Program-made: the position numbers and the translations under genes | The notes under the pieces: model-generated | What the model was told of the DNA's origin: nothing | Database searches by the model: none | Seen by the model: the letters and a program-made list of their open reading frames with translations, nothing else | DNA from: Candidatus Gastranaerophilales bacterium | Lineage (GTDB): Bacteria > Cyanobacteriota > Vampirovibrionia > Gastranaerophilales > CAJFVJ01 | Reading direction: 5' to 3' | Length of the DNA: 64,000 bases | Assembly (NCBI GenBank): GCA_944323485.1 | Contig: CALUSR010000001.1 | Location: forward strand, 1-64,000 | In this document: piece after piece, positions 1 to 7,418 of the stretch | Layout of the letters: the number at the start of each line of letters is the position of its first letter | How positions within the stretch are numbered: the stretch's first letter is position 1

Positions 1-59
1 CGGCATTTGAATAAAATATTATCCAGATTTATACCTTTTTCAACAGTTTTCTTTGCCAT
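1..59 (-). CDS. 5' end of a gene, possibly type I restriction methylase HsdM (partial)
   Basis: Only the first 19 codons are inside the window; the gene runs off the left edge. The start ATG is at 57-59 (minus strand) and is preceded by a GCGGGG ribosome-binding site. The visible peptide MAKKTVEKGINLDNILFKC resembles the amino end of HsdM-type N6-adenine methylases, which often begin with a Lys-rich stretch followed by an ILF/ILW-x-(C/A) helix. This rests on a very short peptide and is a guess. Its interest is position: it is divergent from a FokI-like nuclease gene, as expected at the edge of a restriction or defence cluster. Confidence 0.35.
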   Translation of the reverse strand, partial: MAKKTVEKGINLDNILFKC

Positions 60-111
60 ACAACCCCGCTTTTGTTAAGTTTATTCTATCACAAAAATAT
101 ACAATCCATCG

Positions 112-133
112 TTATGTAATAACCGTGACATAA
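112..133. promoter_or_regulatory. Inverted repeat in divergent intergenic region
   Basis: TTATGT at 112-117 is the reverse complement of ACATAA at 128-133, with a 10-base spacer. It lies between two divergent starts (59 on minus, 259 on plus), where a shared operator would be expected. No regulator for it is visible, and a 6-bp arm in AT-rich DNA can arise by chance. Confidence 0.2.
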
Positions 134-186
134 TTCATTAATACATGTATGCGTGTCAAAAACGGACAAAAAATATCATTATAAAA

Positions 187-214
187 TTTAAAAAACTCAT
201 GTTTATTGTATAAT
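187..214 (+). promoter_or_regulatory. Promoter of the FokI-like nuclease gene
   Basis: A perfect -10 hexamer TATAAT is at 209-214, with a TG just upstream, and a weak -35 TTTAAA at 187-192, spacer 16. It lies about 45 bases before the chosen GTG start and is the only good sigma70-like match upstream of that gene. Confidence 0.5.
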
Positions 215-258
215 GATGCCAATAAAAATATACAACGTAACAAATAGGGATGTGTATA

Positions 259-2760
259 GTGACTATTAATTTAAAAGATGTAGATTGGCGAAAATATCGT
301 GTTTTTAATGCTGATGAAGGATACAACAGTGAAAAAGTATTAAAATTAATAGATTTAAAAAATTCTTATGATATTGAATTTGTATTTAATAAATTAAAAA
401 ACGAACAGCCTGTTTTAAATACAGAAGATAAAGAGTCTGCAATAATAAATAGTTTGTATAAAAGTAATTTTGGTAAAACATTATTTAAGTTTAATAAATA
501 TATTAAAAATAAAATACATTATGCTAAACATATTTTACAAATAGATGATTCTGATACAGAAGAGGATTTGTCTATATTGTTAAACATATATGAAAAAATT
601 GAGTATGAAACTAATTTACTTGATCAAATTCATTTGTATTACACGTATTCAAATAGAAATTTAGAAACAAGTTATGCTGTAAATAACAAAATTGATGTTA
701 ATAAGTTAGAGACAGTTTTTAATGATAACTTTATTAAGAAAAATATCATAAGTTCTGGGAAATTTGAATGTATATATCATAAATATAATAAAACAAGTGA
801 GTATATATGCGGAATTTATTTTCCTGGAGAAAGAGAACGTTATGCAGAAGCATTTGAAAATTTAATAACTTATAATCCAAAGGAAGCTTTTATCATATAT
901 TATGATTCTCATAACAATAATTTTATTTTCCGTGGCTCAAATAAATATGCTGAAAAATTTAAAAATGTATTAGAAAAAAACTTAGACATTGAAATGTTTG
1001 AATGGGGTAATGCTATTGATTTTGATGCCACTTCATTTATGAACAGACTAAAACAGAAACCTTCAAAAAGTGAATTATCATTAACTGCTCTATACATAAA
1101 TGGTCTTTCTTTGGGCAAAAATGTGGATTTACTATTGTCACAAAATTCTTCAAGAAAAAATGATATCTCAGATAAAATTAATCAACTTATTTCTACTAAA
1201 TCAATTACTATTAATTCTTTTAAGGATATAAATTATTTAAAAATATTTTATAAAATACCAATGAAAAATACATTAAAAGAACGCGAAGTAAAGGTTGTTT
1301 ATGATACAACTAATACAAAAGTTAAATTAATACTGAATTCAAAAGATTTAATACCGATAGAAAAGGCTTTTGTTAAAGATCATTTTCAAAAAGAATTTGG
1401 AATCCCCTTGGAAAAAACTCTTAAACCAGAATTATTTCAAAATGGAATACTCGATTTATACAAACATATATTGTTAAAAGATAAGGTAGAAAACCTTGAA
1501 AGTACTGTTCGAGGAATATTTAATGAATTATTACAAAAAGATTTTGTCAACATTGATGATGAAAGAACATGGTGTTGTGAAAACTGTGATGAATATAATG
1601 ATATAAGTGTAAATAACTGTAAGACTTGTCATACAGAAAAGAAACCAAATGCAAAAACATATTCAACATACTCTATAAATGAAGAAAAAATTAATGAGTA
1701 TATAATAGATTTATTAAAAAAAATTATTCCAACCTTTAAAGATAGCAGTACAAATGATAATAAGGATTTTTATATTACAACAATCAAAAATCATAATGAT
1801 GATGAGATGTATATAGTATTATCAAGTAATAAGTTATCTGTATCTTACATTAATAAGCTTAAGAGAGAATCAAAAGCAGTTATTTTTGTTTTATCAAATC
1901 AAAACACTGCGATTGATAATACAATATTATGTAACGACCTTTTTTTTTATATACCATTAGAATACTTTTTGGCATATGAAAAAATGGATCCAAAAGAGGT
2001 AGAAGATCTTATAAAAAATAGATATGAAATATGTATTAATAAAGCTAATATTATTGCCGAAAATGCAACTGTAAACTCACTCGATAACTTGAAAAATACA
2101 CAAGCAGCATATGCTACCTCTAAGATTAAAGGAGATTGTTTTGAAAATGATATTTATAATTTATTTAGATATATTTTTAAAACAACCAAACAATTAGGCA
2201 AAAATTTAAAAGGCAAAAAAGTTCCTGATGGATATTTTGATATCCACATAACGGGTGGTTCGGAAATTGAGAAAGAGAAAAAATATACATTATTATGGGA
2301 TGCAAAATATTCAGAAAAAGTTGATGGCTATGATTTGGATATTTCTGAAAAGCGGAAACTTGTTGAATATATAAATAAGTATAATTCAGATTATGAAATT
2401 CGAAGATTTTCGACCCAAAATACTTTGGATGTATTTATTATTGTATACAATAATATGAGTGAAAACAAATTTAGTGAAATAGCATCTTATGTTCGTGAAA
2501 AATCAGAATGGAAAGGCAAATTACTATTTTTAAATAGTAGTGCTTTAAGTTATTTAACACAATTTATTCTGCAATATAATGAACAATATCAATCAAAAAG
2601 AAATGTTTTCAATAATGATTTTATGAATAATATTGTTAAGATTAATGATTTGCCGGAATATAATTTTTCTATTGCTAATGAAGGGGACATTAAAAAATTT
2701 ATTGAATTATTTGATAAACGTACCAAAACTATAGAAAGCATACATGAGAAAGTTGAATAA
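259..2760 (+). CDS. Large protein with RanBP2-type zinc finger and FokI-like PD-(D/E)XK nuclease domain
   Basis: The function is probably DNA cleavage, perhaps in defence; the family is not recognised. Numbering is from the GTG at 259, chosen because AGGG at 246-249 gives normal spacing there, whereas the ATG at 250 abuts it. Residues 438-457 fit the RanBP2 zinc-finger spacing exactly: W438, C440, C443, N447, C454, C457. The C-terminal part has a nuclease pattern E629, then PDG (D657), then WDAKYS (D681, K683), followed by a Tyr/Asp-rich segment and a helix. This is the order seen in the FokI cleavage domain (PD...DTK). The N-terminal 430 residues have no motif I know and could recognise DNA or an invader. 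Codon use is strongly AT-biased (TTA, AAT, ATA), unlike the CTC/AAC-rich neighbours, suggesting horizontal transfer. No methylase partner is in the window except the possible HsdM start on the left. Confidence 0.7.
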   Translation: MTINLKDVDWRKYRVFNADEGYNSEKVLKLIDLKNSYDIEFVFNKLKNEQPVLNTEDKESAIINSLYKSNFGKTLFKFNKYIKNKIHYAKHILQIDDSDTEEDLSILLNIYEKIEYETNLLDQIHLYYTYSNRNLETSYAVNNKIDVNKLETVFNDNFIKKNIISSGKFECIYHKYNKTSEYICGIYFPGERERYAEAFENLITYNPKEAFIIYYDSHNNNFIFRGSNKYAEKFKNVLEKNLDIEMFEWGNAIDFDATSFMNRLKQKPSKSELSLTALYINGLSLGKNVDLLLSQNSSRKNDISDKINQLISTKSITINSFKDINYLKIFYKIPMKNTLKEREVKVVYDTTNTKVKLILNSKDLIPIEKAFVKDHFQKEFGIPLEKTLKPELFQNGILDLYKHILLKDKVENLESTVRGIFNELLQKDFVNIDDERTWCCENCDEYNDISVNNCKTCHTEKKPNAKTYSTYSINEEKINEYIIDLLKKIIPTFKDSSTNDNKDFYITTIKNHNDDEMYIVLSSNKLSVSYINKLKRESKAVIFVLSNQNTAIDNTILCNDLFFYIPLEYFLAYEKMDPKEVEDLIKNRYEICINKANIIAENATVNSLDNLKNTQAAYATSKIKGDCFENDIYNLFRYIFKTTKQLGKNLKGKKVPDGYFDIHITGGSEIEKEKKYTLLWDAKYSEKVDGYDLDISEKRKLVEYINKYNSDYEIRRFSTQNTLDVFIIVYNNMSENKFSEIASYVREKSEWKGKLLFLNSSALSYLTQFILQYNEQYQSKRNVFNNDFMNNIVKINDLPEYNFSIANEGDIKKFIELFDKRTKTIESIHEKVE

Positions 2761-2863
2761 TGTATTAAATTTTTCATTTAATTTTTCTGGAAACTTCTGT
2801 TACTTTTTCTGTTTTCTCATGTTAATTAACACCTAAAAAAATATCTATATAAAGCAATCCTGT

Positions 2864-3583
2864 TTACATCACATTTCTATAATAGTATTCAATAAGCTCT
2901 TCAATTCTATTACTCTGAAGCATTCTTATTGCATTCACTATATGTTTATCTTCCCAATTCCACCACTGAATTTCCAAAAGTCTTTTTATTGTTTCATCAT
3001 CAAATCTCTTTCTTATTACTTTTGCAGGAACTCCGCCGACAATTGAATAAGGAGGAACATCTTTTGTAACAAGAGCTTTATTTGCAACAACAGCTCCATC
3101 TCCTATCCTGACTCCGGACATAATTGTAGCATCAGAAGCAATCCACACATCATTCCCGATTATAACATCTCCTTTTGATACAGGATGCCCTATTATATCC
3201 CCAAAATTATGCGGTAACAAGACATTAAACGGATAAGTCGTCACAAAATCCACATTATGATCACCCTTGAGAAACACTTTTATTCCTGAGGCAAGCGAAC
3301 AAAATTTACCAATCTTTAGCTTCACATCTTTCCCATGAAAAATAAACTCAGGAAATCCGTATGTGAACTCTCCGACTTCAACATTATCAGAAATACAGCT
3401 CTTATGCTTTTCTCTTAAATATAATCTCAAATTTTCATATTCTTCCATTTCAGACAGGCACTCAGGCTTATTATCCTCAGGAGGTTTTCTGCACCTGAAC
3501 TTTAGTTTTATTCCGCAAATTGTAAAAACTTTATGAAAATGATTATTCTTTACCGAAAAAATAAGCTGCAAAAACTTCTTCAT
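2864..3583 (-). CDS. CatB/Vat-like hexapeptide-repeat O-acetyltransferase
   Basis: A 239-aa left-handed beta-helix acetyltransferase of the xenobiotic/streptogramin (CatB, Vat) type, which uses acetyl-CoA to acetylate a hydroxyl. The family signs are visible: a KIGKFCSLASG hexapeptide start, GDHNVDFVTTYPF carrying the usual catalytic His, and IIGNDVWIASDATIMSGVRIGDG, VVANKALVTKDVPPYSIVGGVPAKVIRKRF and a C-terminal W-W-W segment. The first 30 residues (ending FTICGIKLKFR) resemble a short N-terminal element common in polysaccharide-cluster enzymes, so the true substrate may be a sugar rather than an antibiotic. It is a single gene; the AT-rich flanks show no operon partner. Confidence 0.8.
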   Translation of the reverse strand: MKKFLQLIFSVKNNHFHKVFTICGIKLKFRCRKPPEDNKPECLSEMEEYENLRLYLREKHKSCISDNVEVGEFTYGFPEFIFHGKDVKLKIGKFCSLASGIKVFLKGDHNVDFVTTYPFNVLLPHNFGDIIGHPVSKGDVIIGNDVWIASDATIMSGVRIGDGAVVANKALVTKDVPPYSIVGGVPAKVIRKRFDDETIKRLLEIQWWNWEDKHIVNAIRMLQSNRIEELIEYYYRNVM

Positions 3584-3753
3584 ATAAATTTTTTATTTAT
3601 TATCAAAACTTTTTATCAAAATATTATCATAAAATTTATTTTATACAAAATACTACTGTATTTTTTGGCTTAAACAACAGTATAACTTTATATAAAACTT
3701 TGCCTGTATTCTTTAATATTTTTTTATCTACATAATGTTTGCAAGGTGATATT

Positions 3754-4068
3754 GTGGACTACAGAAAAAAATTGGGACAAAGAATACGTGAACTGAGAAA
3801 AAAACGAGGTCTCCGTCAAGAGCAACTGGCTGAACTATCAGATGTCGAACCGACATCTGTCAGCAATATTGAAAACGGCAGAAATTATCCATCTATACAA
3901 ACTCTTGAAAAATTCATCAATGTATTGGAAATTTCATTTTCCGATGTTTTTCAGTTTGAGCATAACAACCAACCTGAAAATTTGCTGGAAGAAATAAACA
4001 AAATCCTAAAAAAACATCCTGATAAAATAAGCGATGTTTATAAAATTATAAAAGCGCTGGTTGACTAA
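3754..4068 (+). CDS. XRE-family helix-turn-helix transcriptional regulator
   Basis: A small DNA-binding regulator of about 104 residues. The N-terminal half is a canonical Cro/CI (HTH_3) domain: LGQRIRELRKKRGLRQEQLA, then EPTSVSNIENGRNYPS as recognition helix region, then LEKFINVLEIS. The C-terminal 35 residues are a charged helix, probably for dimerisation. GTG at 3754 is preferred over the in-frame TTG at 3739 because AAGGTG at 3743-3748 gives proper ribosome-binding spacing. The target is unknown. It stands alone, 90 bases before the arginase-family gene in the same direction, and may or may not control it. Confidence 0.85.
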   Translation: MDYRKKLGQRIRELRKKRGLRQEQLAELSDVEPTSVSNIENGRNYPSIQTLEKFINVLEISFSDVFQFEHNNQPENLLEEINKILKKHPDKISDVYKIIKALVD

Positions 4069-4158
4069 ATAAAATTGTTATTTGACATATTTCCTCTGTA
4101 CTTTCATCTCAAAAATATATAAAATAATACTTGAATACGGATTTGTAGGAGTGAAAAT

Positions 4159-5121
4159 ATGAGAATTTTTCTGGCAATCCTTGCCTTATTTATCACAATA
4201 ACAACAGCTCATGCCCGGGAGGAAATGCAAACAATGGAACAAAACATACCCTATGTGCCGACAACACTGCGCCTGATTTACCCTCAATGGCAGGGAGGTG
4301 TCGTTTCTCACTGGATGCCTGATATCCCGGAAGAAGACTCATCAAGAGGATATTTCCTCGGCGCTCATCTTCTGAACTTTCTCGCACCACAAAATCCATC
4401 TCAAAAAACTGTAGAAGTCCCAATCTCTACAGAATACACTCAAAGAAAACTCGAAAAAGGTATAACTGACAGAGATGACATCCTAAAACAAACAAAATCG
4501 GCACTCAAAATTCTCGAAGAAAATAACCCCGATAAAATTCTTACCCTCGGCGGAGAATGCTCTGTAAGCGTCGTTCCTTTCACATATCTTGCCAAAAAGT
4601 ACAACAACGATGTAGCACTGATATGGATAGATGCCCACCCTGACATCAATCTTCCATATGATGACTACACAGGTTACCATGCAATGGCGCTGACTGCTGC
4701 TATGGGCATAGGCGATGAAAGATTTATGAAACTGCTGCCCGCAAAATTCGATTCTTCAAAAGTGCTGATTGTCGGTCTGCGTTCATGGGATAAAGGAATG
4801 AAAGGGCGTCAGGAAAGACTCGGAATACAAAGCCTTTCCCCGCAGGCTGTTGTTCAGGACAGTTCGGTTGTTTTACAGTGGTTAAAAGATACAGGAGCCT
4901 CAAAAGTCGTTATCCATTTTGACCTTGATGCTATCGACCCTCAAGAAATGATAGCAGGCGTAAGTAATGACCCTAACGGTTTGAAAATAGATGATACAAT
5001 CAGATTAATAAACGATATCTCTTCAAACTACGACCTTGTAGGACTGACCATAGCCGAACCTATGCCAAGAATAGCAATCAAGTTAAGAAACATGATGAAC
5101 AAACTCCCTATGTTTAAATAA
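4159..5121 (+). CDS. Exported arginase/agmatinase-family (ureohydrolase) protein
   Basis: A 320-aa ureohydrolase-fold protein. Family motifs are present: GGECS (131-135), DAHPD (158-162) and HFDLDAIDP (253-261), supplying the di-manganese ligands D158, H160, D162, D255 and D257. The first metal ligand, His in GGDHS of classical arginases, is Cys134 here; related GGDC variants occur in the superfamily. Unusually, the N-terminus is a typical Sec signal peptide (hydrophobic core to ITITTAHA, cleavage near residue 19), so the enzyme should act in the periplasm or outside, whereas most family members are cytosolic. The substrate (arginine, agmatine, formimidoylglutamate or another guanidino compound) cannot be told. 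The ribosome-binding site GGAG is 10 bases upstream. Confidence 0.8.
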   Translation: MRIFLAILALFITITTAHAREEMQTMEQNIPYVPTTLRLIYPQWQGGVVSHWMPDIPEEDSSRGYFLGAHLLNFLAPQNPSQKTVEVPISTEYTQRKLEKGITDRDDILKQTKSALKILEENNPDKILTLGGECSVSVVPFTYLAKKYNNDVALIWIDAHPDINLPYDDYTGYHAMALTAAMGIGDERFMKLLPAKFDSSKVLIVGLRSWDKGMKGRQERLGIQSLSPQAVVQDSSVVLQWLKDTGASKVVIHFDLDAIDPQEMIAGVSNDPNGLKIDDTIRLINDISSNYDLVGLTIAEPMPRIAIKLRNMMNKLPMFK

Positions 5122-5133
5122 TGCCAAATTCTC

Positions 5134-5160
5134 AAAAAAAGCATCTCTTTAAAGAGATGC
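5134..5160 (-). terminator. Rho-independent terminator of the MBL-fold gene
   Basis: The perfect inverted repeat GCATCTCTTT/AAAGAGATGC at 5141-5160 is flanked on the left by seven A (5134-5140), which read as a U tract on the minus strand. It directly follows the stop of the minus-strand gene ending at 5175. Confidence 0.75.
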
Positions 5161-5174
5161 TCTGGGTATGGGTA

Positions 5175-5960
5175 TTATATCATTATGTTTTCACCGTCTT
5201 CAGGAACAAGCACGGTATCTTCAAGGTTGTGTTCTTTCAAATATTTCCTCAAACCGACTCTATCAAGAGTTGCATGACCTACTGTGTCCATATGGCTTGC
5301 AATAATCTTCAATGACGGAGCATAATTATGTAACGCCTGAATATCTTTTATACCCATAATTATCGACCCGCTTGTCTCAAGCTGTGCATCAGCAGCATTC
5401 ACAATAACCGCATCAGGAGAAAATTTGTCTATTGCCTCTTCCACAAAACCACACCAAATAGTATCTCCTGCGAGGTATAACGTTTTTTCTCCATCGCATT
5501 TGAACACAACACCCATTGCCTCATGCCGTATTCCCATTTTTTCAAAATACGGAAATGCTTTCTCCCTTTCTCCATGTATACAGTTTGTTTTGTATAATTT
5601 TACATCTCCAAAAGAAACTCCCTCTTCTCTCAAAATTTCAAGATTCAAAAAACCAAATTTCTCAAGTGTCTTCTTGTCTTCTTCATCCTGTACAAATATC
5701 TTCATATCCTTAGATAGTGAATTTACAGCAAATTCATCAAAATGATCTATATGATAATGAGTCATTATAACAGCATCAACATCTTGCAATATTTCTTTCT
5801 CCGAAACGGGCAAATCAACCATAGGCCACCTTCTATCAGGAGAAAAACTCATCGGAATCGGAGGATAAGCATCCTTTTGAGCAAACATCGGATCAATCAG
5901 AAAAACACTCCCCCCGTATGTTATTTTAACAGTAGCACTTCGTATTTGTTGTATGTTCAT
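5175..5960 (-). CDS. MBL-fold metallo-hydrolase (UlaG/UPF0173-like)
   Basis: A 261-aa metallo-beta-lactamase-fold hydrolase. It has the start of the UlaG/UPF0173 group (ATVKITYGGSVFLIDPMFA) and the zinc motif THYHIDHFDEF (H68, H70, D72, H73), followed by LAGDTIW and ASHMDTVGHATLDR, which hold the remaining metal ligands. The substrate is unknown; relatives hydrolyse lactones or phosphodiesters. It is divergent from an HxlR regulator and shares a 106-base promoter region with a perfect inverted repeat, so it is probably that regulator's target. Such pairs often answer to electrophile or redox stress, which is inference here. Confidence 0.85.
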   Translation of the reverse strand: MNIQQIRSATVKITYGGSVFLIDPMFAQKDAYPPIPMSFSPDRRWPMVDLPVSEKEILQDVDAVIMTHYHIDHFDEFAVNSLSKDMKIFVQDEEDKKTLEKFGFLNLEILREEGVSFGDVKLYKTNCIHGEREKAFPYFEKMGIRHEAMGVVFKCDGEKTLYLAGDTIWCGFVEEAIDKFSPDAVIVNAADAQLETSGSIIMGIKDIQALHNYAPSLKIIASHMDTVGHATLDRVGLRKYLKEHNLEDTVLVPEDGENIMI

Positions 5961-6023
5961 ATTTCGTCTCCTTTTTTAATGTATAATATTTTTAGCATAT
6001 AAGATTATTTTTTGTAAGTAGGA

Positions 6024-6041
6024 ACTATAAAGTTCTATAGT
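6024..6041. promoter_or_regulatory. Candidate HxlR-type operator
   Basis: ACTATA (6024-6029) and TATAGT (6036-6041) form a perfect inverted repeat with a 6-base spacer. It lies between the divergent MBL-fold and HxlR genes, 25 bases before the HxlR start. The half-site is like the TACTAT/ATAGTA operators described for HxlR/YodB-type repressors. An overlapping GAACT/AGTTC repeat is at 6022-6035. Confidence 0.6.
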
Positions 6042-6066
6042 ATACAAAAGGAAACTAACAGCACAT

Positions 6067-6408
6067 ATGAATAAAATAACAACTAAAAAACTGCTTCCAT
6101 GTCCGGTTGCAGTACTTCTTCAAATAGTCGGAACAAGGTGGAAAATTTTGATTGTCAAAGAACTGCTCTCAGGAACAAAACGATTCTCTGAGCTGAAAAA
6201 AGCCGTTGTCTGTTCGCAAAAAGTTCTGACATCAAATCTGCGAGAGCTCGAAGCTGACAGCATAATATCAAGAAAAGTTTATGCTCAAATTCCGCCCAAA
6301 GTAGAATACTCCCTTACAAACACAGGGAAAACACTTGAGCCGATTGTCAAAGATATGGCAAAATGGGGAGAATATTATCAAAAACTCTGCAATAAAAACT
6401 CAGACTAA
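6067..6408 (+). CDS. HxlR-family winged-helix transcriptional regulator
   Basis: A 113-aa regulator with the HxlR signature: CPVAVLLQIVGTRWKILIVKELL, then GTKRFSELKKAV, then QKVLTSNLRELEADSIISRKVY and the wing KVEYSLTNTGKTLEPIVKDMAKWG. Family members are dimeric repressors, some sensing quinones, aldehydes or diamide through an N-terminal cysteine. Here Cys13 lies in the expected place (LLPCPVAV). It is divergent from the MBL-fold gene with an inverted repeat between them, so autoregulation and control of that gene are likely. Its 3' end overlaps the convergent EamA gene by 9 bases. Confidence 0.9.
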   Translation: MNKITTKKLLPCPVAVLLQIVGTRWKILIVKELLSGTKRFSELKKAVVCSQKVLTSNLRELEADSIISRKVYAQIPPKVEYSLTNTGKTLEPIVKDMAKWGEYYQKLCNKNSD

Positions 6409-7305
6409 CTTGAATTTTCTCTTCTTTCTCACATTTCTTGTAACAATCAAAAATACTCCGCAAAGAATTAATGCAACCCCTATGCATATTCTGATTGTCA
6501 ACTGTTCATGAAAAAAAACAACACCGAAAAATATAGCCGTCAAGGGTTCAAGAGCCCCCAAAATTGCTGTCGTCGTTGAACCTATTAATTTAATAGCCAC
6601 CGTAATAGTTTCAAGCGAAATAATTGTAGGAAAAAGTGCAAGAGCAACAGCATACATCCACAACATGGGAGAATCAAGAATCTGCAGCTGTGTACAAAAT
6701 TTTAGATTATACACATACACTAACAAGCCGAATAACATTACATAAAAACTCAACTTATCAGGTTTCATATGTTTTATTTCTTTTATATTCTTTACCCCTA
6801 CTATATAAAGTGCATACAAAAGAGCCGACAACAAAACAATACACACACCATGCATATTCAACCCTGCGCCTCCGGGTTTTCCTTTGTATAAAAGAATTAT
6901 CCCGGCTGATGTCAAAAGTATCGCAAAAATTACTGTCTTGGTAAGCTTTTCTTTGAAAAATAACCACATAATCACAGCAACCATAACGGGATATATAAAA
7001 AGAATAGTGCAGGCTATCCCTGCCTCTATATATTTGAACGCCTCAAACAATGTAAGCGATGACAAAGAAAAAAACAACGCCAGAAATAACAGCGGGAAAA
7101 ATTCTTTGAGAGATATGGCAAAAGATGTTTTCTTGAAAAATTTCAGCCATATACCATAGATAACAACAGCAAAAGCATACCTATAAAAAAGTACCGAATT
7201 AACCCCTACTCCTGCCGCATAAAGAGGCAGCGCAAAAAGCGGGTTAGTTCCATAACTCGCAGCAGCAATCGCCCCATTCAAAACACCTGCCGTTTTTCTG
7301 TTCAT
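6400..7305 (-). CDS. EamA/DMT-family inner-membrane transporter
   Basis: A 301-aa membrane protein with about ten hydrophobic helices arranged as two EamA repeats (roughly residues 5-140 and 150-288). The drug/metabolite transporter pattern is clear: GAIAAASYGTNPLFALPL at the start, LFLALFFSLSSLTLFEAFKYIEAGIA, and a second repeat ending TAILGALEPLTAIFFGVVFFHEQLT. The last residues RNVRKKRKFKLV are a basic cytoplasmic tail. The substrate is unknown; family members export amino acids, nucleosides or drugs. It is convergent with the HxlR gene and stands alone. A second family member is at 25171-26058. Confidence 0.85.
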   Translation of the reverse strand: MNRKTAGVLNGAIAAASYGTNPLFALPLYAAGVGVNSVLFYRYAFAVVIYGIWLKFFKKTSFAISLKEFFPLLFLALFFSLSSLTLFEAFKYIEAGIACTILFIYPVMVAVIMWLFFKEKLTKTVIFAILLTSAGIILLYKGKPGGAGLNMHGVCIVLLSALLYALYIVGVKNIKEIKHMKPDKLSFYVMLFGLLVYVYNLKFCTQLQILDSPMLWMYAVALALFPTIISLETITVAIKLIGSTTTAILGALEPLTAIFFGVVFFHEQLTIRICIGVALILCGVFLIVTRNVRKKRKFKLV

Positions 7306-7418
7306 ATCTCTTCTTCTTTCTAAGAGTCTAATCTATATTAAAAAAATTCCAAAATCAACACAAAGACTTATTTTAAAACTAATGACAATTTTAAAACATT
7401 TTATTTTTTTATTATTAT

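Noticed and set aside
5121-5315. 64-codon plus-strand ORF after the arginase gene
   Set aside because: It overlaps the terminator and the 3' part of the MBL-fold gene on the other strand and has no ribosome-binding site of its own.
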